DNA from: Microbacterium sp. ProA8
Lineage (GTDB): Bacteria > Actinomycetota > Actinomycetes > Actinomycetales > Microbacteriaceae
Length of the DNA stretch: 64,000 nt
NCBI RefSeq assembly: GCF_039905635.1
Contig: NZ_CP157000.1
Location: forward strand, 3,906,001 to 3,970,000
Direction of reading: 5' to 3'
Shown here: one piece after another, positions 43,284-52,526 of the stretch
Position numbering within the stretch: position 1 is the stretch's first letter
Layout: every line of letters begins with the position of its first letter
Made by a program: the position numbers and the translations under genes
Notes under the pieces: model-generated
Seen by the model: only the letters and a program-made list of their open reading frames with translations
Databases searched by the model: none
Told to the model about the DNA's origin: nothing

Positions 43284-44915
43284 TCAGGCAGGCCCGCCCT
43301 GGGCGATGTCAGCCCTCTCCCGCCAGCTGCGCGCGGTCACCCGATCCAGCGCCACCTGGCGGCGCAGGGCGTCGGCCTGCTCGTAGAGCGACGGGTTGCC
43401 CCAGCTGGTCAGCACCTTCACGAGCACCGGGAGCAGCTCGATCATGAAGAACAGTCCGGCGATGAGCCAGTGCGCCCACGCCAGGGTGGGCTCGCGCTGC
43501 GACAGGCGTTCCAGCCCGCTGATCTGGCTCAGAAGGCCTACGGCTCCCGCGTTCCCGCCGGCGACCTCCGCCGCCCGCGCGTCGTAGGCCTGGAGCGCCG
43601 CCTCGTACTGGGCCCGTGCCGCGGGCAGCTCGTCCTCTGCCTGCTGCTTGTTCTGCTCCTCCGAGGCGCCGGCGCTGGCGGTGCCCGCCGACTGCGCGGC
43701 CGCGAGATCCGCCTCGGCGGTGCGCAGCTTCGCGGCGAGGTCGTCGTACGAGGCCTGTGCCTGCGAGAGCTGCGCCTGGGCGGCACCGGAGCTCGCGCCC
43801 TCGCCCGCGACGCCGCTGCAGCCCGGCACCTCACCGGCGCCCTGGCCGGTCAGCTCGCACTGGTAGATCGCGCGCGCCTGGTCGATCACCTGCTGCTGGG
43901 CGGCGAGCTTCGCCGTCAGATCGTCCACGGTCTGCTGCGCGGATGCTGTCGCCGCCGACGTGGTGTCGGCTCCCTCGACGATGCCGCTGGCCGCCTGGCT
44001 CTCGAGCGCGGCGACACGTTCGCTCGCGGCATCCAGCGCCTGCTTCTCGGGGCCCTCGGTGACCGCGTCCTGATCCGACTGCGCCTGCACGATGTTGGTC
44101 GCCGTCACCTCGCGCGAGATGTCGTTGTGGAAGATCTGCAGCACGAGCGGCTCGGCCACGACGATGCCGATGACCGCGGCCATGATCACGCGGGGGATCG
44201 CGAGCCCGATGAGCCTGCCGACGCTGTGCGTCGAGCGCATGGTCGAAGTGAGGAAGCGGTCGAGGTTGAAGATGATGAGCGCCCAGACGATCGCCAGCGG
44301 CAGCGCACCCCAGGCGACGATCCGGACGCCGGTGGTCAGCGCGAAGTACATCGAGATCGCCGAGATCAGGGCGGTGCCGGCGATCACGAAGAACATCTGC
44401 ACGAAGCGGGGCGTCTCGATGGGCACCTGGTCGAGCACCGAGGCGTCGGCGCCGCCCAGAACGGCGAGCCTCCGCCAGCCCGAGCCGCGCTCCTTGCGAC
44501 GCTTGGCGCGCTTCGCGCGAGCCGGGCGTGCGGGAGCAGCCTCTTCCGCGGCGGGCTCCTCCGCCTCGAGCGGCGCGGGGGCCGCCGCCTCGTCCACGGC
44601 TCCCCACTCGCCGATCCGCGCCGTTTCCGCGACCTCGGCCTGCTCTGCCGCGGCGGGGGCAGGAGCTTCCCGCGCCGCCACCACCTGGACCGGCTGCGTC
44701 GGGTTCATCGCGAGCGCGTCCTCGAGCAGGTCGCGCGTCACCGGATACGGGTCCTCGGGGCCGTCGGCATCCACCCGCTCGTCGCTCGGCTCGCCGGCGG
44801 CCTGCTGGGCCCGCACGTCGTCGAGGTACAGATCCTCGGTCCGCTCGCCGTCCGTCTCGAACTCGATGCGGCCGTCAGAGCCGAATCGGCCGGGCCGGTG
44901 TGCGGAGAAAGACAT
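43284..44915 (-). CDS. DUF4407-family membrane protein
   Basis: The protein has 543 residues. A long acidic, Ala/Pro-rich cytoplasmic region (~1-165, with the basic cluster RPARAKRAKRRKERG) leads to two helices (~172-195, ~200-216), then one near 245 (IPRVIMAAVIGIVVAEPLVL). A ~220-residue extracytoplasmic coiled-coil domain rich in Ala/Gln/Asp has two Cys (YQCELTGQGAGEVPGC). A final helix is LAWAHWLIAGLFFMIELLPVLVKVL. This is the DUF4407 layout. The function is unknown, though related proteins are linked to envelope organisation. It is the first gene after rlmN but has its own TAGGGT promoter. Confidence 0.85.
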   Translation of the reverse strand: MSFSAHRPGRFGSDGRIEFETDGERTEDLYLDDVRAQQAAGEPSDERVDADGPEDPYPVTRDLLEDALAMNPTQPVQVVAAREAPAPAAAEQAEVAETARIGEWGAVDEAAAPAPLEAEEPAAEEAAPARPARAKRAKRRKERGSGWRRLAVLGGADASVLDQVPIETPRFVQMFFVIAGTALISAISMYFALTTGVRIVAWGALPLAIVWALIIFNLDRFLTSTMRSTHSVGRLIGLAIPRVIMAAVIGIVVAEPLVLQIFHNDISREVTATNIVQAQSDQDAVTEGPEKQALDAASERVAALESQAASGIVEGADTTSAATASAQQTVDDLTAKLAAQQQVIDQARAIYQCELTGQGAGEVPGCSGVAGEGASSGAAQAQLSQAQASYDDLAAKLRTAEADLAAAQSAGTASAGASEEQNKQQAEDELPAARAQYEAALQAYDARAAEVAGGNAGAVGLLSQISGLERLSQREPTLAWAHWLIAGLFFMIELLPVLVKVLTSWGNPSLYEQADALRRQVALDRVTARSWRERADIAQGGPA

Positions 44916-44921
44916 CCCGAC

Positions 44922-44927
44922 ACCCTA
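44922..44927 (-). promoter_or_regulatory. -10 box of leaderless promoter
   Basis: TAGGGT on the minus strand lies 6 nt before the ATG at 44915. Confidence 0.6.
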
Positions 44928-44980
44928 GACAGGCCAACCTGTGCGGCAGGTGTGTCTGGCTCTGCGAAGAGGCGGCGGGC

Positions 44981-46222
44981 TCAGTCCTCGAGCGGGGTGA
45001 CGGCGGCGACCGCCTCGTCCTCTTCGGTGGCGACGAGCTGCCCGCAGGCGCCGTCGATCTCCTTGCCGCGGGTGTCGCGGAGAGTGGTGGGGATGCCGGC
45101 GTCGTTGAGGCGCCGCACGAACTCGTTCTGCACCGGCACATCCGAGGCCGTCCAGATCGAGCCGGGCGTCGGGTTGAGCGGGATCGGGTTCACGTGCACC
45201 CAGCCGCGACCGCGGGCGTTGAGCTTCTCGGCCAAGAGGTCGGCGCGCCAGCCGTGGTCGTTCATGTCCTTGATGAGCGCGTACTCGATCGACACACGGC
45301 GTCCGGTCTTGTCGAAGTACGCACGCGCGGCGTCGAGCGCCTCGTCGACCTTCCAGCGCGAGTTCACCGGAATGAGCTCGTCACGCAGCTTGTCGTCGGG
45401 GGCGTGCAGCGACAGCGCGAAGGTCACCGGGATGTCCTCGTTCGCGAGCTTCGTGATCGCCGGCACGAGCCCGACCGTCGACACGGTGATGCCGCGCGCG
45501 CTCATGCCGAGGCCGTGCTGCTTGTCGGTCATGACGCGCACCGCCTGCATCACCCGCGCGTAGTTGGCTAGCGGCTCGCCCATGCCCATGAAGACGATGT
45601 TCGACACCCGCTCGGCGGAGTGATCGGTCTTCTTCTTGCCGCCGAGGCCGCCCTCGGCGATGAGGCGGTTGGCGCGCACGATCTGCTCGATGATCTCGGC
45701 GGCCGACATGTTGCGGGTGAGTCCGGCCTGCCCGGTGGCGCAGAACGGGCAGTTCATGCCGCAGCCCGCCTGGCTCGACACGCACAGCGTGATGCGGCCG
45801 GGGTAGCGCATCAGCACCGACTCGACGAGGGCGCCGTCGTGCAGCTTCCACAGGAACTTGATCGTGTCGCCGCGGTCGGTCTCGAGGCGCCGCACCTCGG
45901 TGAGAAGGGGCGGGAGCATGCCGTGGACGAGCTCCTCGCGGCCCTCGGCCGGCAGATCCGTCATGTCGGCGGGGTTGTGCGTCCAGTGCTGGAAGTAGTG
46001 CTTCTCGAGCTGCTTCGCACGGAAGCCGGGAAGCCCCAGCTCCTTGACCTTCTCTACGCGCTGCTCGGGGGCGAGATCGGCGAGATGCACCGGCGGCTTG
46101 CCGCGCTTGGGACTCGCGAACTGGAGAAGCGGCCGCCCCTCGGCATCCTTCTTCTGGGTCCATCCCTCAGTCGCCGGACGCACCTGCCGGGGCTTGGTCG
46201 TGCGCACAGGCGAATCGGTCAT
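44981..46222 (-). CDS. rlmN: 23S rRNA (adenine2503-C2)-methyltransferase
   Basis: The protein has 413 residues, a radical SAM enzyme that methylates A2503 of 23S rRNA and A37 of some tRNAs. The iron-sulfur cluster cysteines are C154, C158 and C161 in CGMNCPFC. A methyl-carrying Cys is expected in DGACGQL near the end. [11 protein letters not shown] and ISTVGL-like TVSTVGLVP are the SAM-contact blocks. A ~20-residue C-terminal tail ([15 protein letters not shown]) extends past the usual end. A TACCCT -10 lies 7 nt before the ATG, implying leaderless transcription. Confidence 0.95.
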   Translation of the reverse strand: MTDSPVRTTKPRQVRPATEGWTQKKDAEGRPLLQFASPKRGKPPVHLADLAPEQRVEKVKELGLPGFRAKQLEKHYFQHWTHNPADMTDLPAEGREELVHGMLPPLLTEVRRLETDRGDTIKFLWKLHDGALVESVLMRYPGRITLCVSSQAGCGMNCPFCATGQAGLTRNMSAAEIIEQIVRANRLIAEGGLGGKKKTDHSAERVSNIVFMGMGEPLANYARVMQAVRVMTDKQHGLGMSARGITVSTVGLVPAITKLANEDIPVTFALSLHAPDDKLRDELIPVNSRWKVDEALDAARAYFDKTGRRVSIEYALIKDMNDHGWRADLLAEKLNARGRGWVHVNPIPLNPTPGSIWTASDVPVQNEFVRRLNDAGIPTTLRDTRGKEIDGACGQLVATEEDEAVAAVTPLED

Positions 46223-46229
46223 GAAATCC

Positions 46230-46235
46230 AGGGTA
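46230..46235 (-). promoter_or_regulatory. -10 box of leaderless promoter (rlmN)
   Basis: TACCCT on the minus strand lies 7 nt before the ATG at 46222. Confidence 0.6.
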
Positions 46236-46336
46236 GGGGACGCGCCTGGACGGATGCCGATGCCGGCGCATCACGGCCGCCCGCGCACTCGTACCCACGC
46301 GTGGTCAACCCCCATCGGGCGAGCCGGCGGCGCCCT

Positions 46337-46342
46337 TAGCCT
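46337..46342 (+). promoter_or_regulatory. -10 box of leaderless promoter
   Basis: TAGCCT lies 6 nt before the GTG at 46349. Confidence 0.65.
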
Positions 46343-46348
46343 GACTCG

Positions 46349-46843
46349 GTGAGCGACGACACAGACCTGACGATCCGACCGATCCAGCCCCGCGATGCCG
46401 GCGAGGTGCTGACGCTGCAGCGTGCGGCCTTCGTGCAGGAGGCGCTCATCTACGGCACGCCGGACATGCCGCCCCTCACCCAGACGCTCGAGGAGCTCGA
46501 GGCGGAGCTGACCGAGAACCTGGGCGTCGTCGCGCTCGACGGCACGCGCCTGATCGGAGCGCTGCGCGCACGGATCGACGGCGATCTGGTGCTCGTCGGA
46601 CGCATCGCGATCGCGCCGGACCGCGCCGGCGAGGGCATCGGCAGCGCGCTGCTGGAGGCGGTCGAGCGCCGCGGCGCCGGCCGGGGCGCCACGGAGGCGG
46701 AACTGTTCACCGGCTCGCTGAGCGAGGCGAACATCCGCCTCTACGAACGCCTCGGGTACGCCGAGACGCAGCGGGTGTCGGGCGACGACGGCACCGAGCA
46801 GGTCTTCCTCCGCAAGCGGCTCGACGCGAGGCGCCGCGGCTAG
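46349..46843 (+). CDS. GNAT-family N-acetyltransferase
   Basis: The protein has 164 residues. Motif A reads LVGRIAIAPDRAGEGIGSALLEAVE, with the pyrophosphate-binding GEGIGS, and motif B SLSEANIRLYERLGYAETQR. The N-terminus TIRPIQPRDAGEVLTLQRAAF is typical of stand-alone GNATs. The substrate is unknown. It starts with GTG after a TAGCCT -10 and is divergent from rlmN. The next gene has its own promoter box overlapping this stop codon. Confidence 0.87.
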   Translation: MSDDTDLTIRPIQPRDAGEVLTLQRAAFVQEALIYGTPDMPPLTQTLEELEAELTENLGVVALDGTRLIGALRARIDGDLVLVGRIAIAPDRAGEGIGSALLEAVERRGAGRGATEAELFTGSLSEANIRLYERLGYAETQRVSGDDGTEQVFLRKRLDARRRG

Positions 46844-46846
46844 GCT
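46841..46846 (+). promoter_or_regulatory. -10 box of leaderless promoter
   Basis: TAGGCT lies 6 nt before the GTG at 46853 and overlaps the upstream TAG stop. Confidence 0.65.
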
Positions 46847-46852
46847 CGCGGT

Positions 46853-47491
46853 GTGGTCCCCCTCGAGAACCTCCTCGCCTTCACGCTCGCAGCCCTGGTG
46901 CTGATCGTGATCCCGGGCCCGAGCGTGCTGTTCACGATCGGGCGCGCGCTCGCGCTCGGCCCCGTCGGAGGCCTTCTCAGCGTGCTCGGCAACGCGTTGG
47001 GCCTGCTGCCGGTGATCGGCCTCGTCGCGATCGGCGTGGGCGGCGTCGTCGCGCAGTCGGTCGTGCTGTTCACGATCGTCAAGGTCGCCGGCGCCGTGTA
47101 CCTCATGTACCTCGGCGTGCAGGCGATCCGCCACCGCCATCGCGCCGCCGCCGAGGCGAACGGCGGCGCTCTGCCCCGCTCGGCCTGGCGTCAGCTGGGC
47201 GAGGGGTTCGTCGTCGGGATCACCAACCCGAAGACGATCGCGTTCTTCGTCGCGGTGCTGCCCCAGTTCGTCGATCTGAACGCCGGCATGGTGCCCCTGC
47301 AGATGATCCAGCTCGGCCTCGTGTTCTTCGTGATCGCGCTCATCTCGGACGCCGTCTGGGCGCTGGTCGCCGCAGGCGCCCGCACCTGGTTCGGCCGCTC
47401 GCCGAAGCGCATCTCCACCCTGTCCGCCACCGGAGGAGGCCTCATGATCGGCCTCGGCGGCATCCTCCTCTTCACCGGGAACAAGCACTGA
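46853..47491 (+). CDS. LysE/RhtB-family amino-acid exporter
   Basis: The protein has 212 residues with about six membrane helices. The LysE signature near the N-terminus is VLIVIPGPSVLFTIGRALALG, and VVGITNPKTIAFFVAVLPQFVD marks the second half. It probably exports an amino acid or related metabolite by proton exchange. The substrate cannot be told from sequence. Its stop codon overlaps the start of the HAD hydrolase gene by one base, so the two are translationally coupled. Confidence 0.9.
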   Translation: MVPLENLLAFTLAALVLIVIPGPSVLFTIGRALALGPVGGLLSVLGNALGLLPVIGLVAIGVGGVVAQSVVLFTIVKVAGAVYLMYLGVQAIRHRHRAAAEANGGALPRSAWRQLGEGFVVGITNPKTIAFFVAVLPQFVDLNAGMVPLQMIQLGLVFFVIALISDAVWALVAAGARTWFGRSPKRISTLSATGGGLMIGLGGILLFTGNKH

Positions 47492-48390
47492 TGACACCTT
47501 CGACAGACTCAAGGACCGACGCCGGCTCGGGTTCCGGGGACGGGCGGCGACGCATCGTCTTCCTCGACGTCGACGGCACGATCCTCGAGCACGGCTCGCA
47601 CATCTCCCCCTCGACGCCGGACGCGGTCCGCGCCGCCCGGGCGGCCGGACATCTCGTGTACCTCAGCACCGGTCGGTCCGCTGCCGACATCCACCCGGTC
47701 GTCGCGGACATCGGGTTCGACGGCGCCGTCACCAACTCCGGCGCCCTCGTGACCTCGGGCGGCGAGGTGGTCGTCGAACGGCCCCTCTCGCCGGAGGCGA
47801 CGGACCGGATGCTGACGGCGCTGCGCAGCCGCGGCATCCGCTATTTCCTGCAGGCACGTGACGGCGTCTATGCGAGCGACGACATGGCCGAGCTGATGCG
47901 CGACTACGCCCTCGCCCTCGAGGCCAGGGAGCGGGCCGGCGAGGAGGTGCGCCCCGAGGACTCCCTCGTCGGGCTCGCCCAGCGCACATTCCCCGGCGTG
48001 GAGGAGGCCGACCTCAGCCGCATCGACAAGGCCGTGTTCGTGAGCGACCACGAGGAGGGCCTCGACGAGCTGCGGGCCGACCTCGGCGACGAGTTCCTCA
48101 TCGTGCCGGGGAGTATGCCGCTGCCCGGCGGCTCGAACGGCGAGATCAGCGAGCGCGACACGACGAAGGGCTCGGCGATCGAGCTGCTGCTCGCCCACCT
48201 GGGCATGGATGCCGCCGACGCCGTCGCGGTCGGCGACAGCTGGAACGACATCGAGATGTTCCAGGTGTGCGGCGTCGCGGTCGCGATGGGAAATGCCCGA
48301 CCCGAGCTCAAGGAGCTCGCCGACCTCGTGACGACCGACGTGCTGGACGACGGGATCGCCAACGCCTTCCGCCGGCTCGGCCTCATCTGA
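47491..48390 (+). CDS. HAD-superfamily (Cof-type) phosphatase
   Basis: The protein has 299 residues. The HAD motifs are FLDVDGTIL (nucleophile and acid/base Asp), LSTGRS (motif II), the Lys in TTKGSAI and GDSWNDIEMF (metal-binding Asp). A C2B-type cap lies between. It dephosphorylates sugar phosphates or similar compounds. The first ~18 residues (TPSTDSRTDAGSGSG) are encoded partly by a dispersed GGTCCCTGAGC-type repeat and are not conserved domain sequence, so a later start is possible but no good one is seen. Confidence 0.9.
   Translation: MTPSTDSRTDAGSGSGDGRRRIVFLDVDGTILEHGSHISPSTPDAVRAARAAGHLVYLSTGRSAADIHPVVADIGFDGAVTNSGALVTSGGEVVVERPLSPEATDRMLTALRSRGIRYFLQARDGVYASDDMAELMRDYALALEARERAGEEVRPEDSLVGLAQRTFPGVEEADLSRIDKAVFVSDHEEGLDELRADLGDEFLIVPGSMPLPGGSNGEISERDTTKGSAIELLLAHLGMDAADAVAVGDSWNDIEMFQVCGVAVAMGNARPELKELADLVTTDVLDDGIANAFRRLGLI
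47497..47517. repeat. Translated GGTCCCTGAGC-family repeat at the HAD 5' end
   Basis: CCTTCGACAGACTCAAGGAC is a diverged inverted copy read as PSTDSRT immediately after the start codon. Confidence 0.6.
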
Positions 48391-48425
48391 GCCGAGTGCC
48401 CTTCCGCCGGTGCGCGGCGGCGCTT

Positions 48426-49451
48426 TCAGCCGGCGCGCGGCGGCGCCGTCGAGGCGCGCGGCGACGCCGTGGAGTTCCGCGGCACGAGTCCGGTCGGCAG
48501 CCGCACGTGCTCGGGGGGCGCGCCGCGCTCCATCTCCAGCGCCACGCGCAGGGACTGGCGGCCGAGCAGCCCCCAGTCCTGGCGCACGGTCGTCAGCGGG
48601 GGTGCGAACATCTCGGCCTCGTCGATGTCGTCGAAGCCGACGAGCGAGACGTCCTCGGGGATGCGCAGGCCCGCCTCGATGATCGCCCGGTAGGCGCCGA
48701 GCGCCATCTGGTCGTTCGCTGCGAAGATCGCGGTGGGTCGCTCCTCGCGCAGCAGCCGCTTCGTGGCCTCGTAGCCGGAGCCCGGGCTCCAGTCGCCCGA
48801 CCGGGTCGAGGGTATGGGCCGGCCCCGCTCGGTCAGCACCTGCATCCATGCGCGGCACCGCGCTTCCGCCGAGAACGACACCGCCGGCCCGGTGATGTGG
48901 TGGACCGTCTCGTGGCCGAGGTCGAGCAGGTGCCCGACGGCCTCGCGCGCCCCGACCTCCTGGTCGAAGTCGACGGATGCCACGCCCTCCACGAGCGGCG
49001 GACCGAGCACGACCGTCGGCACCCCCTCGGGCAGCTGCAGCGTCTCGTCGACCCCGAAGGGTGCGGGCAGGATCACGATGAGCACGTCGACGGCCATCTC
49101 GCCGAGCCGTGTGAAGGCGCCGTTGGCCGCACGCCCGGAGGTCGCGGCCAACGGCATCAGGGTGGTCGCATAGCCCCGCTCGGCGGCGCGCTCCGAGATC
49201 TCCTCGAGCGAGCGATGCGTGCCGACCGAGTGCAGGTTGTAGTAGACGACGCCCACCGTGCGGAACGACCCGCGGCGGATGGCACGCGCGGCGGCGTTCG
49301 GCCGGTAGCCCAGCTCGCGCATCGTGGTGAGGATCAGCTCGCGCTTCTCGGGCGCCACGTTCGGCTCGCCGTTCGCGACACGCGACACGGTCTGCACCGA
49401 TACGCCGACGGCCTGCGCGACATCGCGCAACGATGTGCGTCGCTCAGCCAT
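48426..49451 (-). CDS. LacI-family repressor of the beta-galactoside operon
   Basis: The protein has 341 residues. The N-terminal helix-turn-helix and hinge read TSLRDVAQAVGVSVQTVSRVANGEPNVAPEKRELILTTMRELGYRPNAAARAIR. A periplasmic-binding-like sugar domain follows (GDWSPGSGYEATKRLL, AIFAANDQMALGAYRAI, VSLVGFDDIDEAEMFAPPLTTV). It starts one base before the beta-galactosidase frame ends and is the last gene of the operon. A GAGGGG Shine-Dalgarno precedes the ATG. It probably binds the operator at 55906. Confidence 0.93.
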   Translation of the reverse strand: MAERRTSLRDVAQAVGVSVQTVSRVANGEPNVAPEKRELILTTMRELGYRPNAAARAIRRGSFRTVGVVYYNLHSVGTHRSLEEISERAAERGYATTLMPLAATSGRAANGAFTRLGEMAVDVLIVILPAPFGVDETLQLPEGVPTVVLGPPLVEGVASVDFDQEVGAREAVGHLLDLGHETVHHITGPAVSFSAEARCRAWMQVLTERGRPIPSTRSGDWSPGSGYEATKRLLREERPTAIFAANDQMALGAYRAIIEAGLRIPEDVSLVGFDDIDEAEMFAPPLTTVRQDWGLLGRQSLRVALEMERGAPPEHVRLPTGLVPRNSTASPRASTAPPRAG

Positions 49452-52400
49452 TCACACCCCTCGGAACGCGAAGCGGAACTGGAGGTCTCCGCTCGTAGGC
49501 AGGTGGTACTGCGCCAGCGTGCGCGCACCCCACGAGTCGTCGCCGCCCACGCCCCGACGCATGAGCGCCGGGCGCAGCACCGTCCGGTGGATCGGCGGCA
49601 GCTCGGTGTGATGCAGCGCGTTCTCCACCTCGTCGGGCGTCCACGGCAACGCCGAGAACTCCATGCCGTCGGGCGACTCGACCCGCAGGCCTACGCCGCG
49701 TCCGTCGGTCACCTCGGCCCAGCGCACCCCTGTGCGGCTTCCCGCCTCCTGCGGCCGCAGGTACGGCGTCAGCTCCGTCGTCACGTCGCGATCGTATACG
49801 CCCAGCCGCGCGCCGCCGCGACGATCGACGTAGCACTCCTCCGGTCCGTCGCCGTACCACCGCAGCCGGCGGAACTCCGGCAGAGTCGTCAGGAGCATGC
49901 CGAACTCGGGCAGGCTCGGAAGGCCCTCGATGAGACGCAGCGTCTGGGTCACCTCGACGCGCCCCGCACCGTCGACGCGGTAGGCGACGTCGCACGTCGT
50001 CGCCGGTCGCGTCGGCAGCTCGTACGAGAGCGTCACGGTCACGGCGGAGTCGTCCGTCTCGACCCGCGTGCTCGTGAGCGGATCGCGTACCCGCCCGTAC
50101 CGGCTCGCGAGCAGCCACTGCCCGTCCTCGAAGGGCGCCTCCCATCCCCGCTCGTTCGCGGTCGGCGCGTGCCAGAAGTGCGGGCGCGGCATCGAGGTGA
50201 GAAGCTCCCGCCCGCCGTCCGACGTCATGCCGAAGCGGTACGAGGCGAGGCCGCCGTACAGCGTCGAGAACAGCACGCTGAAACCCGGCCCGCGCACACC
50301 GATGTTGTGCGCACCGCGGATGAGCTCGGGAGCCGGGCCCGCGACGACGGCCGCCGGCGAGCCGACCCGCACCACCCGCTGCTCATGGGCGACCTCGTGT
50401 CCTTCGGCCGCCCACGCGGTCGCCGACCGCAGTCGGAACGAGACGTCGATCGTGTACTCCCCCGGCGCGGCGGGCACCGCGAGCGGGAGGGGGATCGTCC
50501 CGGTCTCGCCGGCCGGGATGTCGGTCTCGACCTCCGCCCGGCGCAGCACGGTGCCCTCGCGGGCCAGCGTCACCACGCACCGGTACGCCGCGCTCGAGGT
50601 CGCCAGCAGGCGGTTGTGCACCGTCATGGCGTCGTCGCCGATGCGGATGCGCAGGCCCTGATAGAGGTACGCGACCTCCTGCAGCTTGGGCGTCGGAGTG
50701 TGGTCGGTGAAGAAGATGCCGTTGCCGCAGAACTCGCCGTCGTTCGGCGCATCGCCGAAGTCGCCGCCGTAGCCGAAGTACTCGTTGCCGTATCGATCGG
50801 TCAGGGCGATCGCCTGATCCGCGAAGTCCCAGATGAACCCGCCTTGGAACAGCGGCTCCCGGTAGGCGAGCTCGATGTACTCGTCGACCGCGCCGAAGGA
50901 GTTGCCCATCGCGTGCGCGTACTCGCACAGGATGAACGGCTTCTCGCGATGCTCTCGCAGGAACTCCTCGACCTCGGCCGCAGGCGTATACATCTGGCTG
51001 ACGACATCCGTCGTCTCTTCATGGCGCGGGTCCCAGTGCACGCCCTCGTAGTGCACGGGGCGGCTGTCGACCTCGCGGAAGTAGGCCGCGACGTCGCGCA
51101 GGTTGGTGCCGCCGTACGATTCGTTGCCGCACGACCACATCACCACGCTCGGGTGGTTCTTGTCGCGCTCGTACATGCTGGCGGCGCGGTCCAGGAGGGC
51201 GGGCAGCCACTCCGGCCGGTCGCCCGGGACGGCGTCGTCGATCGGCGCGCCGAGCTTGCGGATGCGGTCCCACACGCCGTGGCTCTCGAGGTTCATCTCG
51301 TCGATCACCATCAGGCCGTGACGGTCGGCGAGCTCGTAGAAGGCCGTGCTGTTGGGATAGTGGCTGGTGCGCACCGCGTTCACGCCGGCGGCCTTGAGCA
51401 GGAGGATGTCGGCCTCGATCTCGGCCGCCGTCTGCACGCGTCCGGCCAGGCCGAACTCGTGACGGTTCACGCCCAGGAACACGACGCGGCGACCGTTGAG
51501 CGAGAGCAGTCCGTCCTCGATCGCGAACCGGCGCACGCCGACCCGCTGCACGATCACCTCACTCAGGTCCCCGGCGCCGTCGCGCACCTCGATCTCGACC
51601 TCGTAGAGCGCCGGGTCCTCGGGGCTCCACAGTCGGGGACGGTCGAGACGGATGCCGAGCACGCCGTCGCCGCGATCCTCGAGCTCGCCCACGCCGTCGA
51701 TGCGCGCGCGCACCGAGACGCCCCTGTTCGCAGAGCCGTCGCGCAGCGCGAGGCGCAGCGCCACATCCGCGACGTCGTTGGCGGGCGCGAGATCCACGTC
51801 GACGCGGACGTCCTCGACGTGCACGGCCGGCCGGCGGAAGAGCACCACGTCGCGGAACAGCCCGGAGAAGCGGAAGAAGTCCTGGTCCTCGAGCCACGAT
51901 CCGCTGGAGAACTTGAACACCTGGGCGGCGAGCTTGTTCTCCCCGTCGACGAGCGCGTCGGTCAGGTCGAACTCCGACGGCGTGAAGCTGTCGGTCGCGT
52001 ACCCGAGGTAGCGGCCGTTCAGCCAGACGGCGATCGCGCTCTCGGCTCCGAGGAAGCTCACGCTCATCGTCTCGCCGGCCGCGAGCGGCCGGTCGAGTAC
52101 GAAGCTCTTCACGTACGAGGCGACGGGGTTGTAGCGCTCGGGCACCTGCCCCGGCGCGATCTCGTCGACACCGTCCCACGGGTACTGGACGTTGACGTAC
52201 TGGGGGCGGTCGTACCCGTGCAGCTGGATGTGCGCGGGCACCGGGATGTCGTCCCAGCTCTCGCAGTCGTAGCCCGACTCGAAGAAGCCCGCGGGCGCCG
52301 CCGCCGGGTTCTTCGCGTAGTGGATCTTCCACCGGCCGCTCAGCGACTGCTCGTAGCCGCTGACGCCGTCGGCGGCCTCGGCCGCCGAGCGGAACCAGCG

Positions 52401-52526
52401 GTGGTCCGAGTGCGCGGGGCGGCGGTTCTCGCGCACGAACCGGGGATCGGCGATGCGCGCCGGGTCGAAGGCCGCGCGATCGTCGTCCGGGCGTGCGTCT
52501 GCCGTCTGGATGGTGTCGAGAGTCAC
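49452..52526 (-). CDS. lacZ: Beta-galactosidase, GH2
   Basis: The protein has 1024 residues, the size of E. coli LacZ, with the five-domain GH2 layout. The jelly-roll opening is WKIHYAKNPAAAPAGFFES and WDDIPVPAHIQLHGYDRPQYVNVQYPW. The barrel acids are the acid/base Glu469 in CGNES and nucleophile Glu535 in LCEYAHAMGN. A C-terminal Bgal small-chain domain carries WYGDGPEECYVDRRGGARLGVY. No signal peptide is present, so it acts in the cytoplasm on imported disaccharide. The GTG overlaps the stop of the upstream permease. Confidence 0.94.
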   Translation of the reverse strand: MTLDTIQTADARPDDDRAAFDPARIADPRFVRENRRPAHSDHRWFRSAAEAADGVSGYEQSLSGRWKIHYAKNPAAAPAGFFESGYDCESWDDIPVPAHIQLHGYDRPQYVNVQYPWDGVDEIAPGQVPERYNPVASYVKSFVLDRPLAAGETMSVSFLGAESAIAVWLNGRYLGYATDSFTPSEFDLTDALVDGENKLAAQVFKFSSGSWLEDQDFFRFSGLFRDVVLFRRPAVHVEDVRVDVDLAPANDVADVALRLALRDGSANRGVSVRARIDGVGELEDRGDGVLGIRLDRPRLWSPEDPALYEVEIEVRDGAGDLSEVIVQRVGVRRFAIEDGLLSLNGRRVVFLGVNRHEFGLAGRVQTAAEIEADILLLKAAGVNAVRTSHYPNSTAFYELADRHGLMVIDEMNLESHGVWDRIRKLGAPIDDAVPGDRPEWLPALLDRAASMYERDKNHPSVVMWSCGNESYGGTNLRDVAAYFREVDSRPVHYEGVHWDPRHEETTDVVSQMYTPAAEVEEFLREHREKPFILCEYAHAMGNSFGAVDEYIELAYREPLFQGGFIWDFADQAIALTDRYGNEYFGYGGDFGDAPNDGEFCGNGIFFTDHTPTPKLQEVAYLYQGLRIRIGDDAMTVHNRLLATSSAAYRCVVTLAREGTVLRRAEVETDIPAGETGTIPLPLAVPAAPGEYTIDVSFRLRSATAWAAEGHEVAHEQRVVRVGSPAAVVAGPAPELIRGAHNIGVRGPGFSVLFSTLYGGLASYRFGMTSDGGRELLTSMPRPHFWHAPTANERGWEAPFEDGQWLLASRYGRVRDPLTSTRVETDDSAVTVTLSYELPTRPATTCDVAYRVDGAGRVEVTQTLRLIEGLPSLPEFGMLLTTLPEFRRLRWYGDGPEECYVDRRGGARLGVYDRDVTTELTPYLRPQEAGSRTGVRWAEVTDGRGVGLRVESPDGMEFSALPWTPDEVENALHHTELPPIHRTVLRPALMRRGVGGDDSWGARTLAQYHLPTSGDLQFRFAFRGV